A stretch of 49,811 nt of DNA, taken from the NCBI GenBank assembly GCA_964519995.1, contig CAZFLY010000016.1, positions 1 through 49,811 on the forward strand, read 5' to 3'. The number at the start of each line of letters is the position of its first letter. The first letter of the stretch is position 1. A model generated the notes under the pieces. The model saw nothing but the letters and a program-made list of their open reading frames with translations. It searched no databases and had not been told where the DNA came from. Of the stretch, positions 17,668 through 26,731 are shown in pieces. The DNA is from CAZFLY01 sp964519995 (GTDB taxonomy: Bacteria; Planctomycetota; Phycisphaerae; Sedimentisphaerales; Anaerobacaceae). The position numbers were made by a program, and so were the translations under genes.

Positions 17668-18489
17668 ATGATAATAATAGCGGAACGAATCAATGGAATG
17701 TTCAAAGATATGAAGCAGGCTATAACTGACAAAGACAAAAAGGTCATTCAACAGCTTGCTAAAAAGCAAACCGAAGCCGGCGCAACATACCTGGACGTAA
17801 ATGTTGGAACGGCCGCTGCAGATCAGGAAGGAACAATGCAATGGCTGGTTGAGACAATTCAGGAAACGTGTTCAACGCCATTGTGCCTTGATTCACAAAA
17901 GCCCGATGTTATTGCAGCGGGCCTAAAGGTTGTTAACGCCGAGAATGGAGTTATTCTAAATTCTACGCCACTGAATCGGAAAAGTGACGAAGAAATATTC
18001 GACAAGTACCTGGAAATGGCAAATAAGGCCGGCCCCAAGGCCAGCATTATTTCCCTTACTATGGACAAAAATGGTGTTCCTCAGGATATCGATACCCGCG
18101 TTGCTCTGGCAGCGGAGATTGTCTCAAAGGCAATGGAAAAAGGCTTTGATCCACAGCGCCTTTTTATTGACCCGATTGTATTGCCGGTCAAGGTGCCGAA
18201 TGCTCAGGTTCAGCCCGGCAATATCCTAACGGCTATGGAGCAGATTAGATTACTTTCCGATCCGCCGCCACACATGACTGTAGGTCTATCGAACATATCT
18301 CAGGGAGCGTCCGAGAGGAGTTTAATAAACCGCATATTCTTAGCCATGGCTGTTTCACGAGGTCTTGATTCTGCGATTGCCGATGTGTTCGACCGGGACC
18401 TGATGAATGTAGTTGCCACAAGCGATATGCTGATGAACAAACAGATATATTCGGACTCCTTCTTGAAGGTTTATACTGACGCAAAATAA
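17668..18489 (+). CDS. acsE: Methyltetrahydrofolate:corrinoid methyltransferase
   Basis: A pterin-binding-fold methyltransferase of 273 residues that moves the methyl group from methyl-THF to the corrinoid protein. The N-terminus IIIAERINGMFKDM, the strand GATYLDVNVGT and later SQKPDVIAAGL and GLSNISQG are typical of AcsE and related methyltransferases. I prefer the ATG at 17668 with TTGAGG seven bases upstream over a TTG at 17662. It is the last gene of the carbonyl-branch run and links it to the methyl branch. The convergent formate dehydrogenase gene ends only 14 bases beyond its stop, and no clear terminator hairpin is seen between them. Confidence 0.94.
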   Translation: MIIIAERINGMFKDMKQAITDKDKKVIQQLAKKQTEAGATYLDVNVGTAAADQEGTMQWLVETIQETCSTPLCLDSQKPDVIAAGLKVVNAENGVILNSTPLNRKSDEEIFDKYLEMANKAGPKASIISLTMDKNGVPQDIDTRVALAAEIVSKAMEKGFDPQRLFIDPIVLPVKVPNAQVQPGNILTAMEQIRLLSDPPPHMTVGLSNISQGASERSLINRIFLAMAVSRGLDSAIADVFDRDLMNVVATSDMLMNKQIYSDSFLKVYTDAK

Positions 18490-18503
18490 GTGACGAGAGA
18501 TAC

Positions 18504-21218
18504 CTATCCAGCTTGATGGCTTTTCCTTATGGCGGCGGCGCAGACTTTTAGTTCTGGTATTTTGGCAATCGGGTCAAGGGCGTCATTAGTGAGCATATTA
18601 GCTGGGCCCTCGGCGAAATGGAATGGCATAAAAAGCCAGCCCTTTGCTATCTGATTGCCAACACTTGCCATGGTGACGACCTTGCCCCTGCGTGTCCAGA
18701 CCTCTACCGTGTCACCGTCTGCGATTCCAAACTTATCAGCGTCTTCGTAGTTGATTTCAACGTAACCGGCAGGTGATTTCTGATTGATAACCGGAACTTT
18801 TCGTGTGAGCGTTCCGGTATGGAACTGATATAGCAACCTGCCGGTTGAGAGAATGAACGGAAATTTTTCGTCCGGAGTTTCAGCAGGCTCAATAAAGTGC
18901 ACCACGTGGAATTTGCCTTTGCCTCTTTTGAACTCGCCTTTGTGCAGGTATTTTGTACCCGGATGGGTCCTGTCTGGACAAGGCCATTGCAGGCCGACAG
19001 ATTCAATCCTTTCAAAAGATATTCCGCCATAGATTGGCGTCACCGAAGCGATCTCATCCATGATTTCAGCAGCGTTTTCGTAGCGCATTGGGTAATCCAA
19101 CTTGCTGGAAACATTGCAGATAATCTGCCAATCGTCACGGGCGTCGCCCGGCGGATTGACTGCTTTGCGAACGCGCTGGATGCGCCTCTCTGTGTTGGTG
19201 AATGTCCCGTCTTTTTCAGCAAAACAGAAAGAGGGAAGAACAACATCCGCGTACTGTGCTGATTCGGATAAAAATATTTCCTGTGAGATCAGGAACTCGA
19301 CCTTCTCAAGAGCCTGTATAGTGCGATTAAGGTTCGGATCTGAAAGAGCAGGGTTTTCACCCATCATGTATAAGGCTCTGATTTTGCCCTGTTCGATTGC
19401 GTGAAATATTTCTACAACAGTAAGGCCGGTCCTTGGAGGCGATTTTCTACCCCAGGCCTTTTCAAATTCCGCACGTATCTGCGCATCTTCGACCGATTGG
19501 TATCCGGGATATACGTTGGGTAAAGCGCCAAGGTCACATGCTCCCTGGACATTGTTCTGGCCTCGCAGAGGATTGACGCCGGCTGATTCTTTGCCGACGT
19601 TGCCGGTCAGCATGGCAAGATTTGCCAGCGACAGGACATTATCCGTGCCCGTTGTGTGCTGGGTGATGCCCATGCTGAAAATAATGCTGGCCGTTTCTGC
19701 CTTTGCATAAATCCGCGCAGCTTCACGAGTCGCATCAGCAGGGACGGTCGTAATTTTCTCAGCCACTTCCGGCGTAAAGTTTTTGACAGCCTCGACGACT
19801 TTATCAAAATCCTCGGTGCGCTTATCGATGAAATCCTTGTCGTGCAGGTTCTCGCTTATGATGACATTTATCATGGCGTTTATTAGAGCCACGTCGGTGC
19901 CGGGTTGCTGTTGCAGGTGCAGCTTTGCGTGGCGCACTAAATCAATTCTTCTTGGGTCTGCTACAATAAGTGCAGCACCATTTCTGACCGCTGCTTCTTT
20001 GATATAAAGGGCGATGACCGGATGGGCCTCAGATGTGTTTGAGCCGATTACAAATATGCACTTGGCATTTCTTATCTCATCGATGGAGTTGGTCATAGCT
20101 CCGCTGCCGAACGCCCGTGCAAGACCTGCGACCGTTGATGCGTGACATAAGCGAGCACAATGGTCAACATTGTTTGTTCCGATGGCTGCCCGCATAAATT
20201 TTTGGAAGATGTAATTGTCTTCGTTAGTGCACTTAGCTGATGATAGACCTGCGATACTGTCAGGACCCGTTTCAAATTTAATTTTGCTCAACCGATCGGC
20301 TATTAGTTCTATTGCCTCCTGCCAGGTAGCCTTTTCAAATTTACCGTTTCGCTTTATCAACGGTGTCTTGAGCCTGTCAGGATGACCGACGAAGTCCATC
20401 GCAAATTTGCCCTTGACGCAAAGGTTGCCGTTGTTGGGAATATATTCCGGCTCAGTTGTAACCTTGACAATTCTGTTTTCTCTGGGATTGACATTCAGGT
20501 CGATCTGGCAGCCGACGCCGCAGTAGGTGCAGACTGTGCGGGTTTTTACAAGGTCTTTTTCCCTGCCCTTACCGACGGCGGTTCGTTCGACCATCGCGCC
20601 TGAGGGACAAACCGCTATACATCCTCCGCAGAGAACGCAGGTACTATCAAGAAGGTTTTTTCCGAACGCGGTGGAGACTTGCATATCATCAGGCTTTCCG
20701 GCAAAAGTCAATGCTTCTGCCATCGGCACCTCTTCGCAGTAATTAACACACAGGCCGCACAGGATGCACTTGTCTGGGTCATAGAGTATTGCTTCATTGT
20801 TGGACGTGTAATTCGGCTCGACCAGCCGTCGCTTTGCGGGTCCAAAATATGCTTCGTCGGCCTGATAGCGGTAGGCGTAGTCCTGCAATTTACACGCGCC
20901 ATCGCTGTCACAGCTCGTGCATGCCACCCTGTGCTGTGAGAGAATCAACTCGATAATAGTCTTTCTTATGGCAGCGATTTCTTCGTTTTCGGTGCATACC
21001 TTCATTCCTTCTGCTGCCGGCGTGTTGCAGGATGTGGTTAGACCCGGCTGTCCCTCTATCTGCACAAGACATAGTCGGCAACTGCCAATGGGCTGAACAC
21101 GTGGGTCATAGCACAAATGTGGAATGTCAATATCAGCAGCCTTCGCCGCCTCAAGAATGGTTGTACCTTCAGGCACCTTAACTTTTTTGCCGTCGATTTG
21201 TAGGCAAATTTCTTTCAT
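18504..21218 (-). CDS. fdhA: Formate dehydrogenase catalytic subunit (Cys type)
   Basis: A 904-residue molybdo- or tungsto-enzyme. In order it has: an N-terminal [2Fe-2S] domain (Cys36, 47, 50, 64); a His/Cys-ligated [4Fe-4S] group (HRVACTSCDSDGAC); two ferredoxin clusters (CILCGLCVNYC near 151 and CVLCGGCIAVC near 194); a [4Fe-4S] site (CTYCGVGC near 230); and the bis-MGD catalytic domains. The active-site residue in ARLCHASTVAG is Cys358, so selenocysteine is not used. The N-terminal half resembles NAD-linked enzymes. It catalyses reversible CO2 reduction to formate, the first step of the methyl branch. It is the last gene of a three-gene operon with NuoF- and NuoE-like genes. No Tat signal is present, so it is cytoplasmic. 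Confidence 0.93.
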   Translation of the reverse strand: MKEICLQIDGKKVKVPEGTTILEAAKAADIDIPHLCYDPRVQPIGSCRLCLVQIEGQPGLTTSCNTPAAEGMKVCTENEEIAAIRKTIIELILSQHRVACTSCDSDGACKLQDYAYRYQADEAYFGPAKRRLVEPNYTSNNEAILYDPDKCILCGLCVNYCEEVPMAEALTFAGKPDDMQVSTAFGKNLLDSTCVLCGGCIAVCPSGAMVERTAVGKGREKDLVKTRTVCTYCGVGCQIDLNVNPRENRIVKVTTEPEYIPNNGNLCVKGKFAMDFVGHPDRLKTPLIKRNGKFEKATWQEAIELIADRLSKIKFETGPDSIAGLSSAKCTNEDNYIFQKFMRAAIGTNNVDHCARLCHASTVAGLARAFGSGAMTNSIDEIRNAKCIFVIGSNTSEAHPVIALYIKEAAVRNGAALIVADPRRIDLVRHAKLHLQQQPGTDVALINAMINVIISENLHDKDFIDKRTEDFDKVVEAVKNFTPEVAEKITTVPADATREAARIYAKAETASIIFSMGITQHTTGTDNVLSLANLAMLTGNVGKESAGVNPLRGQNNVQGACDLGALPNVYPGYQSVEDAQIRAEFEKAWGRKSPPRTGLTVVEIFHAIEQGKIRALYMMGENPALSDPNLNRTIQALEKVEFLISQEIFLSESAQYADVVLPSFCFAEKDGTFTNTERRIQRVRKAVNPPGDARDDWQIICNVSSKLDYPMRYENAAEIMDEIASVTPIYGGISFERIESVGLQWPCPDRTHPGTKYLHKGEFKRGKGKFHVVHFIEPAETPDEKFPFILSTGRLLYQFHTGTLTRKVPVINQKSPAGYVEINYEDADKFGIADGDTVEVWTRRGKVVTMASVGNQIAKGWLFMPFHFAEGPANMLTNDALDPIAKIPELKVCAAAIRKSHQAG

Positions 21219-21244
21219 TGTGTTCTGTTATGCAAAAGGAGTTT

Positions 21245-22507
21245 TTATGCCGATACTTTTTGAATACCTGCCTCGAAATCTTCCGGGAAAAGCTCCAACG
21301 CCGAGAGTACTGGCAGCGGAAACGCCTGGCCCATGCCGCACGTTGATGCGACAACAGCGGCTTTGCCAATTTCGCACAATTGTTTCAAATCCTGTGCCGA
21401 TCCGTTTCCACGAGAGAGTTTGTCAACGATTTCTTTCATTCTGATTGTTCCGATTCGACAGGGCGCGCAACGGCCGCAAGATTCGGCTCCGTAAAATTCG
21501 AGCAAGATCGACACGATGTCGACTGCGCTTTTACCCTGTTCGTATACAATTACTCCTGCGGTTCCAATACTGCTTCCCGCCTGACGGATTGCTTCTGAGG
21601 TGAGTTTACATGTTAGAGCATCTAATTTTAGAAGTGCGCTGGTTCCGCCGCCGGGTTGCACCGCCTTTATAGGGCGAGCGTTTTTTGTCCCCTTGCCGAA
21701 TTCTTCGATGAATTCTTCAAGTGTTCCCGCTCCCATCTCAAGCTCGAAAACTCCGGTCTGCTTGACATCTCCGGATAGGGAAAAAAGCCTCGTTCCAGGC
21801 TCTTTTTTAGTCCCCAATTTGTGGTATTCCTCGATGCCTTTGGACATAATTACGGGAATATTTGCAATCGTTTCGACGTTGTTGACGACGGTGGGTTTTC
21901 CAAAAAGACCCCGTTGACTCGGATAGGGGGGTTTAAGTCTGCTCATCGCCCGGCGAGTCTCAAGCGAGGCGATAAGAGCAAATTCTTCGCCGGCAATGTA
22001 CGGTCCTCGGCCCTTGACGACCTGCAGACGCACTGAAAACCCTGAGCCTAAGATATTGTCGCCGAGCAGCGATACTTTTTCTGCTTCGAGGACAAGTTTT
22101 TCCCACAGCTTGGCTGTGTCTTCGTATTCGCCTTTGATGTAGATATAGGTTTGTTGTGCTCCTATTGCGTAAGCTGCGATCAGAATTCCTTCGAGCACCG
22201 CCCAGGGATCGCTATCGAGCAGGACTTTGTCCTTGAACGTTCCAAGTTCGCCTTCGTCAGCGTTGCAAATTAGGTATTTTGGGGTCTGTTTTTCCTGCGC
22301 GGTGAAAGCCCATTTGGCTCCTGTGGGAAATTCTGCACCGCCCCTGCCGGTAAGCCTATATTGTTTAATTTGGCTAATTACAGACGCAGGGTCCATGGCG
22401 AGCGATTTCTGAAGGCCTTGCAGGCCGCCCAGAGATTTGTAAGCATCCAAATCGAGCGGATAGTATTTGCCAATCCTTTGTGTTAGGACTTTAGTTTCCT
22501 TCATTTT
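21245..22507 (-). CDS. NuoF-like flavoprotein subunit of formate dehydrogenase
   Basis: A subunit of about 420 residues with the FMN/NAD-binding motif RLTGRGGAEFPTGAKW, a second nucleotide stretch (CNADEGELGTFKD), GRGPYIAGEEFALI, and the N3-type [4Fe-4S] ligands SCGRCAPCRIG plus a later Cys in STCGMGQAFP. It would pass electrons between formate dehydrogenase and NAD(H) or NADP(H). It lacks the N-terminal [2Fe-2S] domain and C-terminal ferredoxin domain found in many bifurcating homologues. I start it at the ATG giving MKETKVLTQR, because the longer frame to 22540 lies mostly inside the upstream gene. That start still overlaps the NuoE-like gene by 17 bases, implying translational coupling. 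Confidence 0.88.
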   Translation of the reverse strand, partial: KMKETKVLTQRIGKYYPLDLDAYKSLGGLQGLQKSLAMDPASVISQIKQYRLTGRGGAEFPTGAKWAFTAQEKQTPKYLICNADEGELGTFKDKVLLDSDPWAVLEGILIAAYAIGAQQTYIYIKGEYEDTAKLWEKLVLEAEKVSLLGDNILGSGFSVRLQVVKGRGPYIAGEEFALIASLETRRAMSRLKPPYPSQRGLFGKPTVVNNVETIANIPVIMSKGIEEYHKLGTKKEPGTRLFSLSGDVKQTGVFELEMGAGTLEEFIEEFGKGTKNARPIKAVQPGGGTSALLKLDALTCKLTSEAIRQAGSSIGTAGVIVYEQGKSAVDIVSILLEFYGAESCGRCAPCRIGTIRMKEIVDKLSRGNGSAQDLKQLCEIGKAAVVASTCGMGQAFPLPVLSALELFPEDFEAGIQKVSA

Positions 22508-22733
22508 GACTGTCGGCCTCCAAGCCAACTTTGAAATCACCGTAGCAGGTTAGCGCACCATAGATCCGGGCCTCCGCGACGCCGGTTTTGGCTGCGAGGT
22601 CTGAGACGACCTCTTTCGGCACGAATCCGAATGTGTCCTGGACCTTACCCAGGACCATAAATAGGTTTTCGCTGGTCACTTCGCCGACACTTTCAAGCAA
22701 ATCCTGATAGGGTGCATGGCTGAATTTTTCCAT
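22491..22733 (-). CDS. Short NuoE-like subunit lacking the [2Fe-2S] domain
   Basis: An 80-residue protein matching only the N-terminal helical part of NuoE/HndA subunits: LGKVQDTFGFVPKEVVSDLA and VAEARIYGALTCYGDF. Usual family members have about 150-170 residues, with a thioredoxin-like [2Fe-2S] domain bearing four cysteines after this point. Here the protein stops at GLEADSQNEGN and the NuoF-like start codon already lies within it, so there is no room for the missing domain. It is the first gene of the formate dehydrogenase operon, about 95 bases after a strong promoter. It may be a structural adaptor rather than an electron carrier. The missing domain could be supplied by the FdhA [2Fe-2S] domain; that is inference. 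Confidence 0.8.
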   Translation of the reverse strand: MEKFSHAPYQDLLESVGEVTSENLFMVLGKVQDTFGFVPKEVVSDLAAKTGVAEARIYGALTCYGDFKVGLEADSQNEGN

Positions 22734-22834
22734 GGTTTTCCGTTAGTGTAATGTATAGCTTTGCGCGCTTTACAGGCCTCGTCCTCGATTGATGAAACAC
22801 TTAGATGAGAACCAGCCACTTTCGCACGAACTGA

Positions 22835-22863
22835 ATTATACAGTGGGCTGAGTTGTCGGGCAA
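22835..22863 (-). promoter_or_regulatory. Sigma70-type promoter for the formate dehydrogenase operon
   Basis: On the minus strand, TTGCCC (22863-22858) is followed after 17 bases by a perfect TATAAT (22840-22835). Transcription would start near 22828 and leave a leader of about 95 bases. Confidence 0.6.
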
Positions 22864-22902
22864 CAGCACTATTGGCGGGTCCGAGGAAATACAGAAATTT
22901 GG

Positions 22903-22931
22903 TTGCAAACAAGACTGTCTGAGACTATAAA
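22903..22931 (+). promoter_or_regulatory. Sigma70-type promoter for the fhs operon
   Basis: TTGCAA (22903-22908), a 17-base spacer and TATAAA (22926-22931). It lies back to back with the formate dehydrogenase promoter. A perfect 12-bp palindrome, TAAGGGCCCTTA (22974-22985), lies downstream in the leader and could be an operator. Confidence 0.55.
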
Positions 22932-23014
22932 AAAGCGGTATTTAGGCCAGCCCATATTTCGCGGAGTCGCAAATAAGGGCCCTTAAAGAATTTAATAAAA
23001 GCAAGGGATGACCT

Positions 23015-24778
23015 ATGAAGCTTGATCCAACGAAGATGAAGGACTGGCAGATTGCAGAAGCTGCCGAAGAAAACATGAAACCTGTTAGTCAACTGGCCGG
23101 GGAAATGGGCCTGAGAGAAGATGAGTTGATCCCCATGGGTCGGCGATTGGCAAAAGTCGACCATCAAAAGGCTCTCTCCCGCTTGAAGGGTGCTCCCGCA
23201 GCAAAGTACATTGATGTTACGGCAATTACACCTACGCCACTCGGAGAGGGTAAAACAACCACCGCTATTGGCCTGATTGAGGGACTTGGTAAGATAGGCA
23301 AGTCTGTTGTTGGCGCAATCCGTCAGCCCAGTGGCGGGCCCACATTCAACATAAAAGGCTCGGCAGCTGGCGGAGGTTTGGCTCAGTGCATTCCGCTAAC
23401 GCCGTTTTCCATCCGGCTTACTGGTGATATCGATTGCATAACCAACGCCCATAATCTCGCGATGGTCGCTCTTACCTCACGCATGCAGCACGAAAGAAAC
23501 TACGACGACGCGAAGCTTGCCAAGCGCAATCTCAAACGAATAGATATTGACCCGGAGCGGGTTCAGATGCACTGGGCGATGGATTTTTGCGCTCAAGCCC
23601 TCCGCAATATCCGGATTGGGCGGGGCGGGAAAATGGATGGCTACGAGATGGATTCAGGCTTTCAAATCACCGTCTCGAGCGAAGTAATGGCAATACTTGC
23701 TGTCGCAAAAGACCTCAAGGATCTTCGAGACAGAATCGCCAGGATTGTTGTCGCCTACGATAAAAAAGGCAATGAGGTAACGGCAGCCGACCTTGAGGTT
23801 GATGGTGCTATGACTGCTTGGATGGTCGATGCGGTGAATCCGAATCTGTTGCAGACAGTGGAAGGCCAGCCCGTATTTGTGCACGCTGGACCATTTGCGA
23901 ATATCGCTGTCGGCCAAAGCTCCATTATAGCCGATATGCTCGGGACAAAATTGGGCGAGTACCACATAACTGAAAGCGGCTTTGGAGCCGACATTGGTTT
24001 CGAAAAGTTCTGGAATATAAAGTGCCGTATGTCGGGCCTGATACCGAACGCGGTAGTAATTGTCGCAACCATCCGTGCTTTGAAGATGCACGGCGGTGGG
24101 CCAACCGTAAAGCCGGGCCTGCCGTTGAGCGAAGAATACACCACAGAAAATCTTGAGCTTGTTGAGAAAGGCTGTGAGAACCTCATTGCCCATATCGAAA
24201 CTGTCAAAAAGAGTGGCGTTCGGCCGGTCGTTTGCGTAAACAGTTTCCATACCGACACCAAGGCCGAGATCGAGTTTGTGTGCAAAGTCGCTGAGCAGCA
24301 TGGCGCTTTGGCAGCAGTTTCTGATCACTGGCTAAAAGGTGGTGACGGCGCAATAGAGCTGGCGGAAGCAGTCGTCCAGGCCTGCAACGAGAAGAATGAA
24401 TTTAAATTCTTGTATGGTCTGGAGACGCCTTTAAGAGAGCGAATCGAGCTGATTGCTAAAGAGGTCTATGGAGCGAAAGGTGTCACCTACATCGATGGCG
24501 CGCTGGAAAAGGCCAAGGCCTTTGAGGCTGATCCAAAGGCCAGTGAATTAGGTACGTGTATGGTCAAAACGCACCTTAGCCTATCGCACGACCCGGACTT
24601 AAAGGGTAAACCCACTGACTGGGAGCTGCCCATTCGTGACATTCTTGTTTATAAGGGCGCTGGTTTTATCGTGCCGGTTGCGGGCGCTATCAAGCTAATG
24701 CCCGGCACGGCATCAGACCCGGCGTTTCGTCGCATCGATGTTGATGTAAAAACTGGAAAAGTTCAAGGTCTTTTCTAA
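23015..24778 (+). CDS. fhs: Formate-tetrahydrofolate ligase
   Basis: A 587-residue enzyme that uses ATP to join formate to tetrahydrofolate, the second step of the methyl branch. The P-loop TPTPLGEGKTTTAIGL, the QPSGGPTFNIKGSAAGGG stretch and the tail VYKGAGFIVPVAGAIKLMPG are all characteristic. The length is slightly above the usual 555-560 because of extra segments, for example in TVKPGLPLSEEYTTENLE. It is the first gene of the methyl-branch operon and diverges from the formate dehydrogenase genes, a coherent pairing of consecutive steps. The start is an ATG after AGCAAGGGATGACC. Confidence 0.95.
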   Translation: MKLDPTKMKDWQIAEAAEENMKPVSQLAGEMGLREDELIPMGRRLAKVDHQKALSRLKGAPAAKYIDVTAITPTPLGEGKTTTAIGLIEGLGKIGKSVVGAIRQPSGGPTFNIKGSAAGGGLAQCIPLTPFSIRLTGDIDCITNAHNLAMVALTSRMQHERNYDDAKLAKRNLKRIDIDPERVQMHWAMDFCAQALRNIRIGRGGKMDGYEMDSGFQITVSSEVMAILAVAKDLKDLRDRIARIVVAYDKKGNEVTAADLEVDGAMTAWMVDAVNPNLLQTVEGQPVFVHAGPFANIAVGQSSIIADMLGTKLGEYHITESGFGADIGFEKFWNIKCRMSGLIPNAVVIVATIRALKMHGGGPTVKPGLPLSEEYTTENLELVEKGCENLIAHIETVKKSGVRPVVCVNSFHTDTKAEIEFVCKVAEQHGALAAVSDHWLKGGDGAIELAEAVVQACNEKNEFKFLYGLETPLRERIELIAKEVYGAKGVTYIDGALEKAKAFEADPKASELGTCMVKTHLSLSHDPDLKGKPTDWELPIRDILVYKGAGFIVPVAGAIKLMPGTASDPAFRRIDVDVKTGKVQGLF

Positions 24779-24815
24779 ACTGTGTTATCTCGTGTTTTTC
24801 TGAATTTGAGTAGCT

Positions 24816-26147
24816 ATGCAACCAGTACTTCAATTAGCTCTGGATCACGAGAATCTTGCCCGTGCCGTCAAGGTCGCCAAAGAGGCGATGGCAGGTGGTG
24901 TGGACTGGCTGGAAGCAGGAACGCCGCTAATCAAAAGTGAGGGTCTGGATGCGGTCCGTGCCCTGAGACGTGAATTTCCATCTGCAACCATAGTTGCTGA
25001 CATGAAGATTGTGGATGCTGGCCGGTTGGAAACCGAGTGTGCTGCCAAGGCGGGTGCGAATATCATCCACGTGCTTGGCACAGCTTCGGACGCAACCATT
25101 GCTGAGTGCATCGAGGCTGCCCGACGCTACGATGCGAAAATCACCGTGGACCTGATTGGACTTCAAAGCAGAGAAAGAATGGTTCAACGGGCAAAAGAAG
25201 TTGAGCTTATGGGAGCACTCGCGGTTTGTATACACACACCGATAGATATGCAGATGCGAGCAGAGCTGCCTTTCGAAGACCTAAAGGCTATTGCCTCGGC
25301 GATTAATATTCCTGTCGCCGTTGCGGGGGGAATTAATTCTGAAACTGTTGTTGATGCGATTAACTTCGGCGCAAGCATAATTATCGTTGGCGGCGCGATT
25401 ACAAAGTCGCCGAATGCGAAAAAGGCTACTGAGGATATGAAACGTGCTATGACTACGCGTGTTCGGGTTGAGACTGCTTTTTTCAAGCGTGGTGATGAGA
25501 AAAGCATTGCTGAAGTTTTAGCAAAGACCTCCGCCGCCGATGTTACCGAAGCGCTGCACAACACCGGCGAATTAGCGGGCATTATACCGATAGTGCAAGG
25601 CGCCAAGATGGTGGGTCGCGCACTAACTGTGTGGACATATCCGGGCGATTGGAGCAAGCCCGTTGAAGCGATAGACATTGCTGAAGAAGGTCAGGTGCTC
25701 GTCATTGATGCGGGCGGTATGCCGCCAGCCGTTTGGGGCGAAAAGGCCACCAAAAGTTGTCTGCAACGCAAACTTGCAGGGGTTGTTATCAATGGTGCTA
25801 TTCGAGATGTTGCAAACATTCGTGAGATGCAATTTCCTGCTTTTGCGAAACTAATCACTCCGGTTGCCGGTGAGCCGAAAGGACGCGGCTTGATTGACGT
25901 GCCTTTGAGATTCGGTGGTCAAGACATACGCAGCGGTGACTGGGTTGTAGGTGACGACGATGGCGTTGTTGTGATTCCAAAAGAAAAGGCCGTCGAAGTC
26001 GCAAATCGTGCGCAGGCAGTTGTTGAACGTGAAGAGCGAGAGATGGCTGAGATTGACCAAGGCAGTACACTGGGTAAGGTCTCAGAACTTATGCGATGGG
26101 AGCAGTTGAGCAAGAAAAATAGCAAAAATGTCAGCAACAAAAAGTAA
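24816..26147 (+). CDS. hxlA: Hexulose-6-phosphate synthase/RraA-like fusion
   Basis: A 443-residue two-domain protein. Residues 1-210 are a decarboxylase-type barrel of the 3-hexulose-6-phosphate synthase family (LQLALDHENLARA, ATIVADMKIVDAGRLE, VAVAGGINSETV, IIVGGAIT). Residues 235-430 are an RraA-like domain with GMPPAVWGEKATKSC and VVINGAIRDVANI. The synthase condenses formaldehyde with ribulose 5-phosphate, or runs in reverse to make ribulose 5-phosphate for nucleotide synthesis. This domain pairing is known in other prokaryotes, and the job of the RraA part is unclear. The phosphohexuloisomerase gene overlaps its 3' end by 20 bases. The location between fhs and folD hints at a link between formaldehyde and methylene-THF, which is inference. 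Confidence 0.9.
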   Translation: MQPVLQLALDHENLARAVKVAKEAMAGGVDWLEAGTPLIKSEGLDAVRALRREFPSATIVADMKIVDAGRLETECAAKAGANIIHVLGTASDATIAECIEAARRYDAKITVDLIGLQSRERMVQRAKEVELMGALAVCIHTPIDMQMRAELPFEDLKAIASAINIPVAVAGGINSETVVDAINFGASIIIVGGAITKSPNAKKATEDMKRAMTTRVRVETAFFKRGDEKSIAEVLAKTSAADVTEALHNTGELAGIIPIVQGAKMVGRALTVWTYPGDWSKPVEAIDIAEEGQVLVIDAGGMPPAVWGEKATKSCLQRKLAGVVINGAIRDVANIREMQFPAFAKLITPVAGEPKGRGLIDVPLRFGGQDIRSGDWVVGDDDGVVVIPKEKAVEVANRAQAVVEREEREMAEIDQGSTLGKVSELMRWEQLSKKNSKNVSNKK

Positions 26148-26703
26148 TTTAACTGAGATTGCTGAATCACAGCTTGACGCTGTCAGGCTGCTGATTGATC
26201 GGATAGACGAAAAGGCATCAGGCAGACTTATGGAGATGATGTTGCGAGCCGGCAGTGTATTCATAACCGGCCAGGGAAGAAGTGGTCTTGTTGCTCAGTG
26301 CCTTGCTACGCGACTCGCCCAGATGGGACTCAACATATATATTCCCGGCCATGCGATATGCAGAAAAATTGAGAAGGGCGATTTGTTAATCGCGATTTCC
26401 TGCCGGGGGACAACCAGGACAACTGTTGAGTTTGCCCGAATTGCTAAAGACGTTGGTGCAGAAGTTGCTGTTGTGACTGCCTTCAAAAAATCCACTTTGA
26501 CTGAACTTGCGAACCATGTTGTATTGATTCCTTCAAATGATGCAGACATTAGAGCACAGAGCAGGGATATCGTTGGCCCAGAAAATAACACGCTATTTGA
26601 AGAAACAGCACTTTTGTACTTTGATGCACTTGTGGTTATTCTGCTCGGGCGAAAAGGAATTTCCAAAAGCATAATAAGCCAACGACATACGAATCTTGAA
26701 TGA
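26128..26703 (+). CDS. hxlB: 6-phospho-3-hexuloisomerase
   Basis: A 191-residue SIS-domain protein matching phosphohexuloisomerase: FITGQGRSGLVAQCLATRLA near the start, DLLIAISCRGTTRTTVE for the phosphate-binding loop, and FEETALLYFDALVVILL near the end. It interconverts hexulose 6-phosphate and fructose 6-phosphate, the partner step of the upstream synthase. The loop reads SCRGTT rather than the common SGSGET, a noticeable substitution that may affect binding. It overlaps the end of the synthase gene, indicating translational coupling. The length is normal for the family. Confidence 0.88.
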   Translation: MSATKSNLTEIAESQLDAVRLLIDRIDEKASGRLMEMMLRAGSVFITGQGRSGLVAQCLATRLAQMGLNIYIPGHAICRKIEKGDLLIAISCRGTTRTTVEFARIAKDVGAEVAVVTAFKKSTLTELANHVVLIPSNDADIRAQSRDIVGPENNTLFEETALLYFDALVVILLGRKGISKSIISQRHTNLE

Positions 26704-26731
26704 GTTTGTTGGATTTTTCAGGGAGTAGACA

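Noticed and set aside
18504..21218. Selenocysteine in formate dehydrogenase
   Set aside because: The active-site codon gives cysteine (ARLCHAS) with no in-frame UGA.
22676..22912. A 78-residue minus-strand frame over the promoter region
   Set aside because: It overlaps the NuoE-like start and both promoters, and has no recognisable family.
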